In this document: piece after piece, positions 1 through 8,634 of the stretch
Layout of the letters: the number at the start of each line of letters is the position of its first letter
How positions within the stretch are numbered: position 1 is the stretch's first letter
Made by a program: the position numbers and the translations under genes
Notes under the pieces: model-generated
The model's database searches: none
Seen by the model: the letters and a program-made list of their open reading frames with translations, nothing else
Told to the model about the DNA's origin: nothing
DNA from: Phragmites australis
Lineage: Eukaryota > Streptophyta > Magnoliopsida > Poales > Poaceae
NCBI RefSeq assembly: GCF_958298935.1
Contig: NC_084928.1
Location: 24,335,501-24,399,500, forward strand
Direction: 5' to 3'
Length of the DNA: 64,000 nt

Positions 1-1590
1 AGACTTAAATAAAGCTTGTCCCAAGGATGACTTCCCACTGCCTAGAATTGACCAGCTGGTAGACTCTGCGGCCGGTTGCGAGATGCTAAGCTTCCTAGAT
101 GCTTATGCAGGGTACCATCAGATATGGATGGCGAAGGAAGACGAAGACAAAAAGAGTTTCAGAACCTCCTTTGGAACATACTGCTTCATAAGGATGCCTT
201 TCGGACTCCGAAACGCTGGAGCAACCTTCACGAGGTTGGTGCAGGCTGTATTAAAGCCGTAGCTGGGAAAAAATGTATTGGCCTACGTTCATGACATAGT
301 GGTAAAGAGTACCAGGAGGAGCCAACACATCGAAGACCTCCGGGAAACCTTCGACAATCTGCGAAGAGCAGGTTTAAAGTTAAACCCAGAAAAATGTGTC
401 TTCGGAGTGCAATCCGGAAGACTCCTAGGGTTTTTAGTGTCGAAAAGAGGCATCGAAGTGGATCCTTAGAAGATACAAGCAATTTTAGATATGAAACCGC
501 CATAGAACAGAAAGCAAGTCCAACGCTTGGCAGGAAGGCTAGCAGCATTGAACAGGTTCATTGCAAAGTCCGCCGAGCGAAGTTTACCATTCTTCAAGGT
601 GTTAAAAAGTTTTGACCCTTTCAAATGGGGTGCGGAGCAGCAAGCAGCCTTCGATGAGTTAAAAATCTACTTGACGAAGCTTACAGCACTGACCAGCCTG
701 GATCCAGTGCAGATTTGCTGTTATACATAGCGGCATCCCCCTCGACAGTCAGCACTGTACTTGTACAGGAAAAACTCGAAGACAATAGGCTACGCCAAGC
801 ACCGGTATATTATGTATCCGAAGCCCTAGCAGCCCCAAAAAATTAATACATAGAGTTGGAAAAAGTAGCGTATGCACTAGTAATGGCATCCCGCAAGCTT
901 CGCCACTATGTCACATCTCACAAGATTACAGTACCAACTTCCTTACCCCTTCGTGACATGTTCAAAAACAAAGAAGCCATTGGAAGAAAAGCGAAGTGGG
1001 CAACAGAGATCACTCCATTCATGATCGTTTTTGTGGCACAAACATCATTAAAATCGCAAGTACTGGCAGACTTTGTGGCGGAATGGACACCCTTAACCGA
1101 GGCCTCAGATGATGAACCACCAGAACCTGTCTGGACCACGTATTGCGATGGAGCTTGGGAAGCTATAGGAGCAGGAGTTTCGGCAATAATGTTTTCACCT
1201 TCGGGAACGAAGCTATGATACGCCGCCAGGTTAGAGTTCCGCTCCACAAACAATACGGAGGAATACAAAGCAGTCCTCCTGGTACTTCGCAAGGCGAAGG
1301 CTTTGGGGGCCCGGAGACTACTTGTCAAAATAGACTCGAAGGTCATAGCAAGTCAAATTGAAAAAACATTCCAGGCAAAGGAACCAGAGCTGATTAAGTA
1401 CACAGCAGTGGTGTGAAGAATGGAAAAATACTTCCTCGGATTCACAGTCAAGAGTGTATCAAGAAATGATAACACCGAAGCAGATGAGCTAGAGAAAGCG
1501 GCTTCGCAGAACTTGCCTATGCCTCTGGATGTTTTCTATCAGAAGCTGACTGAACCGGCCCTTGAAGACAATTTGAACCAAATGTGACTG
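1..1590 (+). pseudogene. T1 copy 1 pol: reverse transcriptase and dual RNase H (degenerate)
   Basis: RT motifs run from the first bases (DLNKACPKDDFPLPRID, then a YVHD box at 284-295). The catalytic YxDD box reads Y-V-H-D, with the histidine codon at 290-292. An in-frame TAG lies just upstream at 260-262, and further stops occur near 467 and 510. The end of RT and the connection RNase H follow at about 850-1110. A second RNase H starts at the CDGAWEAIGAG stretch near 1140 and continues through TNNTEEYKA and KIDSKVIASQ, with stops near 1216 and 1417. The two RNase H domains in tandem support the Tat lineage. The stop at 260 and the mutated YxDD also occur in copy 2, so they predate the duplication. 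Confidence 0.85.
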
Positions 1591-1683
1591 GTTGTGACAG
1601 TCGAAAGCGAAGACTGGCGTTCTCCAATACTGGCATATCTTCGCGGTTAGAGAGACATCGAAGATCAGGTCGGAGCAAAGCGC

Positions 1684-2469
1684 ATGGCTCAGAGGGTCAG
1701 AAATTACAAAGTTATGGAAGACAATTTGTACAAAGCAGGGGTCTGTGCACCATTCTTGCGATGCATATCTCAGAAAGAAGGCCAAAAACTGTTAAGAGAA
1801 ATTCACATTGGGTTGTGCAGTTCTCATATCAGAACAAGGGCTTTGGTCGGAAAAGCATACAGGCAGGGCTTCTATTGGCCAACGGTTGTAAACGATGCGG
1901 ATCAACTGGTCCAAAGTTGCCAACAGTGTCAATTCTGGGCGAAGGGATCAAATAGACCGACGATGAAGACACAACTCATTCTGCTGATCTGGCCATTACG
2001 GCGATGGGGAATTGACATTGTTGGGCAGCTGCTGCCAGCTCCAGGGAATTTGCGGTATGCAGTGGTGGCAGTAGAGTACTTCTCAAAATGGGTAGAGGCA
2101 ATGCCACTTGTGAGCATAACACCAAGAAACATACAGAAATTCCTATGGCAGAATATTGTATGCCGCTTCGGGGTCCCAAGCAAAGTAACCATGGACAATG
2201 GCACTCAGTTCGATAGTGCGGGTTTTAGGGATTTCTGCAATGGTCTGGGGATAAAAGTAATTTTTGCATCAGTATATCACCCACAATCTAATGGGGCAGT
2301 TGAGAGAGCAAATGGCATCATCTTCGTGGGGGTCGCGAAGCGTCTTCACGGATTGCCAAAAGGAAAGTGGGTTGCAGAACTGCCCAAGGTACTATGGTCA
2401 TTAAGAACAACGGTTGCAAGACCAACTGGATACACACCATTTCGCCTTCTCTTCGGCGAAGAGGCCATG
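1684..2469 (+). pseudogene. T1 copy 1 integrase, zinc-binding and catalytic core, cut by element N
   Basis: An open frame of 262 codons is unbroken until the nested insertion. Counting from the first Met, the HHCC zinc-binding residues are His41, His48, Cys79 and Cys82. The catalytic triad is Asp111 (WGIDIVG), Asp171 (TMDNGTQF) and Glu207 (SNGAVERAN), with the D-35-E spacing of retroviral-type integrases. The enzyme would insert the cDNA of the element into chromosomal DNA. The frame ends at GEEAM, where element N begins. It resumes after N at 6728 as MTPEE, so removing N plus one CCATG would restore continuity. This whole segment is missing from copy 2. Confidence 0.9.
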
Positions 2470-3904
2470 TGTCGGAGGATTAACTCCAGTCGCAGGGATC
2501 CCGAGGGACCCGTTTTTTACAGATTCGGCCGGGGGGATGATCCTGAGTATGTTCATTGGAGAAATAAATAGGAATGAATGCAACTGCCAGTGGTGGTGGA
2601 ATGACCTAGTGCAAAAAGAAGTAAATGCACCGGAATTTAGACAGGTTCAGGCTGCACCGGGCGTAACACCCTACTCCTGTACGGATACTATAAATGCCCA
2701 GAGAAAGTCCCTCAAGGATGTTGCTGGTTACAAGAATGTTGGTCTATCTTAGAATCTAGGGCTCTTTGTTCTTCGGCCCGCCTCGTGCTGCTCACTTCTC
2801 GGCCGTGTTTCTCTTGTGCTGCGTTCTTGTCTACGCTTAAGGATCTATTCCAGATGTTTCCTTCTGTGCCACCGGCTGCTTTAAATACCCGCCAGCAGCA
2901 ACGTGCCCCTAACGGGAGGGAGGGGGCACGAGTTCTGAGTCACCATAAATGGAAAGGGCATCATCATTTCCTCTGGGCGAAGTGACCGGGGGTGGAAAAT
3001 GCAGCACACGCCCAGTCATCCGTCACCATAAATGGCCTGGCAACGGGCGCCATGGAGAGGGCCCACCGAGCAGCCGCAGAGCGGCCTGGCGTGACCGCCC
3101 TGTCTTGTTCCCCTGCCACAGCAGCGCGGCAGATGGAACGCCTCGGCCCTCATGACGTTATCCTGAGACGGGCCGGATGGCATGGGACGGGACCCGTGCA
3201 ATTAATAACCCCACGCCTCTCTGCCAGAATGTGGCAGGAACTGACTCTGAGCGCGGTGGGAGCAGTTGGAGGTGACAGGCCACGCACGCTCTTTAAATGC
3301 GGCCTCGGGCCTTTGACTGGCTGACACCTCATCGGTGGGCCCCTTGGGGGCCTCCACCAGGGGGCTTTCTGGGTCGTCGAGGTACCGAGTGCTCGGGGGT
3401 ACTGTTCATCTCCCCGAGCACCCTCTCCCGAGAATGCCCTTTCTTGTCCTCAGGGAACCGAGTGCTCGGGGGTACTGTTCACCTCCGCGAGCACTCTCTC
3501 CCAGGCACACTTGTACGGATACTCGGGGAACCGAGTGCTCGTAGCCTCGAGCACTCTCTCCCGGAACTTCCTTCGGTGGCTCCTCGGGATACTTGGGTGC
3601 CCAGGGGGCACCGCTGATGGCCCCGGGCACGTTTCTCCCGGTACTTAGCTCTCCTGGTCGTCGGGTGACTAGGGTGCTCGGGGGTCACCGTACACCCTCC
3701 CGAGCACTTTCTTCCCGGTACTTAGATTTCGTGGATCATCGGGGAACAGGGGTACTCGGGGGCCACGGACTGCAGCCCCGAGCGCCATCTCCCGCTCTTG
3801 ATCTTTTCTCATCTTGCGGGAGAGACTCCGCGGGATGGCGCCATGTGGCGGATGGCTGGCCTGGCCTCGGGATTCGGGGACCCCCGGTTCCTAATACACC
3901 GACA
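2470..3904 (-). repeat. N copy 1, 3' LTR (left)
   Basis: This 1435-bp LTR has the terminal inverted repeat TGTCGG/CCGACA. The adjoining bases at 3905-3920, read on the minus strand, are G-rich (CCCAGGGGCTGC next to TGTCGG) and fit a polypurine tract. It holds the GTGCTCGGGG hairpin array (about 3380-3800) also seen in all other N LTRs. Confidence 0.92.
3380..3800 (-). repeat. Array of short inverted repeats in the U3 end of the N LTR
   Basis: Four to six copies of a stem with arms GAGTGCTCGGGGG and CCCGAGCAC(T), loops of about 10-20 bases, spaced roughly 60-150 bp (for example 3387-3424, 3460-3494, 3531-3556, 3675-3710, 3753-3785). On the transcribed minus strand they lie near the start of the LTR, upstream of the TATA-like site, where U3 enhancers are expected. 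The same array is present at 6195-6610, 27705-28105, 36710-37115 and, inverted, at 58140-58570. A regulatory role is inference. Confidence 0.7.
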
Positions 3905-4282
3905 GCAGCCCCTGGGCCCATTGGTAGGCAATGGCCCAGAGAATGCGGATGGGCCCTTCGTCGCGAACGAGGCCGAAGCCGACACTGACGCCATGTGGCG
4001 AGCTTTCAGACGGTGGTCCCTCCAGTTTGGGCCTTTGGTACGGCCCAACAGGGAGCTGAACGGACACACTTCCAAATGACTCCCGAGGCGTGTGACAACG
4101 GGACGGGCGGCGCGTGATGACGGAGCAGGCGGCACGCGCGGCAGCGGCGCAAATCGAGAAAAATACGCCTGGCAACTGCTGACACCGCACGATCCGTGGG
4201 AGATTCGCCTGGCGGTTGCGTTGATCGAGGAAACCGTCCCGCCGAGCGCGCCGTGGCAGGCGATGTTTGAATCCCCCTGGGG

Positions 4283-4290
4283 TATAAAAG
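4283..4290 (+). promoter_or_regulatory. TATA box for the N antisense ORF (copy 1, orphaned)
   Basis: TATAAAAG follows a G-rich stretch and faces the antisense ORF of N. In copy 2 the same box (28601) lies 139 bp upstream of the ORF's ATG. Here the equivalent start codon reads ATA (near 4422) and the body of the ORF is deleted, so the promoter has no intact target. Confidence 0.55.
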
Positions 4291-4478
4291 GAGGAGGGGA
4301 ACGAACTGCCCCACTTGTGATCAAGCTCTTGCCCTCTTTGCGCTCCTGAGCCCTAGACTTTTCTTAGGCGATCAGAGCACCTTCCTTTCCCACCGTCCAG
4401 ATCATCTCCCACCCCGATGAGATATCAAGAGCAGGAGGGAGCCGCCGCGACAGGACTCACGATGGCGTACTGCCGGAG

Positions 4479-5212
4479 CCCGGCGATCATAGGCCGGCAA
4501 TGAGGAAGCCTGGTCCTCAGCTTCGGCCTCTTGCCGGGTCTCCTGCTGGCGCTCGAGAGTGACGCGCGCATCTTCGATGCCCCTCCGCTCATTGAGGTGC
4601 AAGCGGAGGCCGTGGGCTCCAGAAACGTCCTGGGGGCGGTGCTCCGCCTCGAGGCTCCCCGGCCAGCGCGAACGCCACCAGACGATTGGTCGGTCCCAGC
4701 GGCGCCACGCTGGGTGGTGGCGGCGGGCAGTGCCGACCAGGGCAGCGACTTCCTGGAGCAAGTGCCCTCCGGGGTTTCCCCCGTCGCCTGGACTGGCGGA
4801 TGCCTGAGGAGAGCGTGCGCTGCAAGCAGCGTGCTCCCAGGGCTGGCGTCGCCGAAGGTGAGCCTACGCCGGAGAGGCACCCGGCGCTGTCCAGACGCAG
4901 ACCTGGTGGCAGGAGTTTCGACCATCGGCTGGGGGTCGGATGGTGCACCGGAAACAGCGGCGGTGGCCCTGGGGGGCCCGGTGCCCTGGTCCCCTTGGGA
5001 GGGGAACGCCGCGAGTGCAGATCGCGGCTACTGCTGGGACGCAGCAGCGGCTGAGGCCTCCTGTGCGAGGGGTTGCATTTCCCCGCTGGAACTACGCGTG
5101 CAGATCGGGGCTACTGCTGGGACGCAGCAGCGGCTGAGGCCTCCTGTGCGAGGGTTTGCATTTCCCCGCTGGAACTAGAGCTGGAACGCGGGAGGCGATG
5201 ACCACCGGCCAT
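4479..5212 (-). pseudogene. N copy 1 gag, N-terminal part
   Basis: The likely start is the ATG at 5210-5212 (protein begins MAGGHRLPRSSSSSSGE, as seen in copy 2). The sequence is low-complexity, rich in Ala, Pro, Arg and Ser, as is usual for the N-terminus of this gag type. It is truncated on the left by the 6.3-kb deletion, whose junction is at 4475-4478. It also contains an 83-bp tandem duplication absent from copy 2. No capsid core or zinc motif remains. Confidence 0.7.
5015..5180. repeat. 83-bp tandem duplication, two units, in N gag (copy 1 only)
   Basis: The block starting GTGCAGATCG and ending CTGGAACTA occurs twice back to back with period 83 and a few mismatches. Copy 2 has one unit at about 35645-35725, so the repeat arose after the 31-kb duplication, or was lost from copy 2. 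Confidence 0.85.
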
Positions 5213-5256
5213 TTTTTCTACGGAAGAAAACAAACAAACAGATTCAGGGATGCTTC

Positions 5257-5275
5257 CCCCCTACCTGGCGCGCCA
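5257..5275 (-). promoter_or_regulatory. N copy 1 primer-binding site
   Basis: On the minus strand, two bases after the 5' LTR, the sequence reads TGGCGCGCCAGGTAGGGG. It begins with TGG, complementary to a tRNA CCA end, and sits where a PBS must be. I do not assign the tRNA species. It fixes the element's orientation as minus. Confidence 0.75.
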
Positions 5276-5277
5276 GC

Positions 5278-6727
5278 TGTCGGAGGATTAATTCCAGTCG
5301 CAGGGATCCCGAGAGACCCCTTTTTTATAGATTCGGCCGGGGGATGATCCTGAGTATGTTCGTCGGAGAAATAAATAGGAATGAATGCAACTGCCGGTGG
5401 TGGTGGAATGACCTAGTGCAAAAAGAAGTAAATGCACTGGAATTTAGACAGGTTCGGGCCGCACGGGGGCGTAACACCCTACTCCTGTATGGATACTATA
5501 AATGCCCTGAGGAAGTCCCTCAAGGATGTTGCTGGTTACAAGAATGTTGGTCTATCTTAGAATCTGGGGCTCTTTGTTCTTCGGCCTGTCTCGTCCTGCT
5601 CACTTCTCGGTCGTGTTTCTCTTGTGCTGCGTTCTTGTCTATGCTTAAGGATCTATTCCAGATGTTTCCTTCTGTGCCGCCGGCTGCTTTAAATACCCGC
5701 CGGCAGCAACGTGCCCCGAACGGGAGGGAGGGGGCACGAGTTCCGAGACACCATAAATGGAAAGGGCGTCATCATTTCCTCTGGGCGAAGTGACCGGGGG
5801 TGGAAAATGCGGCACACGCCCGGTCATCCGTCACCATAAATGTCCTGGCAACGGGCGTCGTGGAGAGGGCCCATCGGGCAGCCGCAGAGCGGCCCGGCAT
5901 GCCCGCCCTGTCTTGTTCCCCTGCCACAGCAGCGTGGCAGACGGAACGCCTTGGCCCTCAAGACGTTATCCTGAGACAGGCCAGATGGCACAGGACGAGA
6001 CCCGTGCAATTAATAACCCCACGCCTCTCTACCAGAACGTGGTAGGAACTGACTCTGAGCGTGGCGGTAGCAGTTGGAGGTGACAGGCCATGCACGCTCT
6101 TTAAATGTGGCCTCAGGCCTTTGACTAGCTGACACCTCATCGGTGGGCCCCTCGGGGGCCTCCACCAAGGGGCTTTCTGGGTCGTCGTGGTACCGAGTGC
6201 TCAGGGGTAGTGTTCATCTCCCCGAGCACCCTCTCCCGAGAATGCCCTTTCTTGTCCTCGGGGAACCGAGTGCTCGGGGGTACTGTTCACCTCCGCGAGC
6301 ACTCTCTCCTGGGCACACTTGTACGGATCCTCGGGGAACCGAGTGCTCGAGGGCTGCTGCACGCAGCCCCGAGCACTCTCTCCCGGAACTTCGTTCGGTG
6401 GGTCCTCGGGATACTTGGGTGCCCAGGGGCCACCGCCGGAGGCCCCGGGCACGTTTCTCCCGGTACTTAGCTCTCCTGGTCGTCGGGGGACTAGGGTGCT
6501 CGGGGGTCACCGTACACCCTCCTGAGCACTTTCTTCCTGGTACTTAGATTTCGTGGATCATCGGGGAACTGGGGTACTCGGGGGCCACGGACTGCAGCCC
6601 CGAGCGCCTTCTCCCGGGACTTGATCTTTTCTCATCTTGCGAGAGAGACTCCGCGGGATGGCGCCATGTGGCGGATGGCTAGCCTGGCCTCGAGATTCGG
6701 GGGCCCCCGGTTCCTGATACACCGACA
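5278..6727 (-). repeat. N copy 1, 5' LTR (right)
   Basis: This 1450-bp LTR is highly similar to the left LTR but has clear substitutions, so the insertion is not very recent. A TATA-like TATTTAAA is present on the minus strand at 5688-5695, which leaves about 400 bp for R-U5. The U3 hairpin array lies at 6195-6610. Confidence 0.92.
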
Positions 6728-7098
6728 CCATGACTCCAGAGGAATGCAAAACCAAATCATTCAGGGTCGGGAATGAACCAGAGCAATGCGAAGAACTATC
6801 ATCGAAAGATGCCCTTGAAGAAGTAAGATTGCAAGCCATAGAAAATCTGGCCAGTTATCAACAAGAGACAAGAAAATGGAGAGATAGGAATATATCCGAA
6901 AAGACCTTCGCCCCCAAAGACTTGGTGCTACGAAGGTTCGGTACAACAACATCGGTTGGAAAACTTCAGAGTAAATGGGATGGCCCTTTCATAGTTAAAA
7001 GATCTTTGAGACCTGGCTCATATCATCTAGCTAATATAGAAGGTGAGGAGCTTCCACACACTTGGAACGCAGAAAATCTTCGCAAGTTCTACGCTTGA
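6728..7098 (+). pseudogene. T1 copy 1 integrase C-terminal domain
   Basis: The frame resumes after the CCATG duplication as MTPEECKTKSF and ends at a stop after AENLRKFYA. The middle holds the typical gypsy integrase C-terminal stretch (LVLRRF, KLQSKWDGPFIVK, YHLANIEGEELPHTWN). This is the SH3-like DNA-binding end of integrase in plant gypsy polyproteins. It is open here, but separated from the catalytic core by 4.3 kb of element N. Confidence 0.9.
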
Positions 7099-7420
7099 AA
7101 GTCAGCAACTAAGTCTGAGACTCCAATGTAATTTTTCTTTCGTAGTATTTCTTGTAATCACATTGTAAGGGTACTGCACTCTTTTCCTCACAGAGGGACC
7201 CCTTCACTAGGGGGTGAGGTTTTTAACGAGGTAGGAACCCATGTAAACATTGATAGTAGCACCCCTAAAAAATGTTGCTTGTCTCGAGTACTAGTAGTTT
7301 ATCGTCGAAGTGCGCTAACCTAGAGATAGATTGGCGCACCAATCGACGACAAGAACACGGTGCGAAGTGTAAGCAAACAGACGTACACTTGCGACCTTTA
7401 TGGGATTACAAAAACCACTC
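7099..7420 (+). other. T1 3' non-coding region before tandem repeats
   Basis: AT-rich sequence directly after the pol stop, with no ORF of note. It is preserved in copy 2 at 37614-37935. In Tat elements the stretch between pol and the 3' LTR is long and non-coding on the sense strand. Confidence 0.6.
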
Positions 7421-8340
7421 GGGGGCTAAGAGTGCCTACCCCCGCACCGAAGGAAAAACATACCTTCAGGAGGAAAAACGAACTGTCGCTGGACCGACAA
7501 AACGGCAGCGCACTTCGCGAGAAAGTCGGGGGCTAAGAGTGACTACCCCCACACCGAAGGGAAAACATACCTTCGGGAGTAAAAATGAAGTGTCGTTGGA
7601 CCGACGAAACGGCAGCGCACTTCGCAAAAAGTCGAGGGCTAAGAGTGCCTGCCCCCACATCGAAGGAAAAAAATACCTTCGGGAGAAAAAACGAAGTGTC
7701 GCTGAACCGACGAAACGGCAGCGCACTTCGCGAAAAGTCGGGGCTAAGAGTGCCTGCCCCCGCACCGAAAGAAAAACATACCTTCGGGAGTAAAAACGAA
7801 GTGTCGTTGGACCGACAAAACGGCAGCGCACTTCGCGAAAAGCCAGGGGCTAAGAGTGCCTGCCCCCACACCGAAGGAAAAAAATACCTTCGAGAGAAAA
7901 AATGAAGTGTCGCTGAACCGATTTAACGGCAACGCACTTCGCGAAAAGTCGGGGGCTAAGAGTGCTTGCCCCCGCACCGAAGGAAAAACATACCTTCGGG
8001 AGTAAAAATGAAGTGTCGTTGGATCGACGAAATGGCAGCGCACTTCGCGAAAAGTCGGGGGCTAAGAGTGCCTACCCCTGCACCGAAGGAAAAAAATACC
8101 TTCGGGAGAAAAAATAAAGTGTCGCTGAACCGACGAAACAGAAGCGCACTTCACAAAAAGTTGGGGGCTAAGAGTGCTTGCCCCCGCACCGAAGGAAAAA
8201 CATACCTTCGGGAGGAAAAACGAGGTATCGCCTGACCAACGAAACGCCAGTGCACTTCACGATAAACTCGGGGGTAAAGAGCGCCCGCCCCTGAGATGAA
8301 GGAAAATCAAACCTTTGAAGCTAAAAATCGGGCGCTAAGA
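7421..8340 (+). repeat. 106-bp tandem repeat array in T1 3' region, copy 1
   Basis: Units begin at the GGGGGCTAAGAGTG motif at 7421, 7528, 7634, 7740, 7845, 7951, 8057 and 8163, giving a 105-107 bp period. Degenerate units follow near 8270 and 8330. Units 2 to 7 alternate between type A (CATACCTTCGGGAGTAAAAA, then GTCGTTGGACCGAC) and type B (AATACCTTCGGGAGAAAAAA, then GTCGCTGAACCGAC). The higher-order unit is therefore a dimer of about 212 bp. Tandem repeats in the 3' region of Tat elements are known sources of satellite DNA (family knowledge). Confidence 0.93.
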
Positions 8341-8634
8341 GTGCCTGCCCCCGCGGCGAACTCAAAAGGAACCAAATCCCTACAGGCCGAAGTTACCTGC
8401 GACTAAAAGCCAGGGGGGGGGGACGGCGTTTTAAAAAATAAATAAATAAAATAACATAAAAGTCCTACACAATCGTAGGAAACTGCGGCGAAAGTTGGGG
8501 CAGTGGCGTCGCTCAGTACGTCCAATCCGAAGACCCTACCAACAAGATTCGGAACGTCTCGAATCGCAGAAAACGCTTCGGGTGCCATGTCACTAAAAGT
8601 GTAACAAAAGAACAAGTCATAATACAAAACCGAT

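Larger units (their letters stand above)
2470..6727 (-). mobile_element. Nested Tat-like gypsy element N, copy 1 (internally deleted)
   Basis: The element has two LTRs with termini TGTCGG and CCGACA. It is flanked by the direct repeat CCATG (2465-2469 and 6728-6732) inside the T1 integrase. The minus-strand orientation follows from gag, which reads leftward from 5212, and from a primer-binding site beside the right-hand LTR. The internal region is only 1373 bp because 6.3 kb present in copy 2 (28797-35073) has been lost. What remains is the start of the antisense promoter region and the 5' part of gag. It cannot be autonomous. Confidence 0.92.

Noticed and set aside
3380..3800. CRISPR-like spaced palindromes
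   Set aside because: The repeats differ in arm length and spacing, lie within an LTR, and the window is a plant nuclear sequence.
7421..8340. Frames of 89-173 codons through the 106-bp repeats on both strands
   Set aside because: The repeat length is not a multiple of three and the frames change between units. They are by-products of repetitive sequence.
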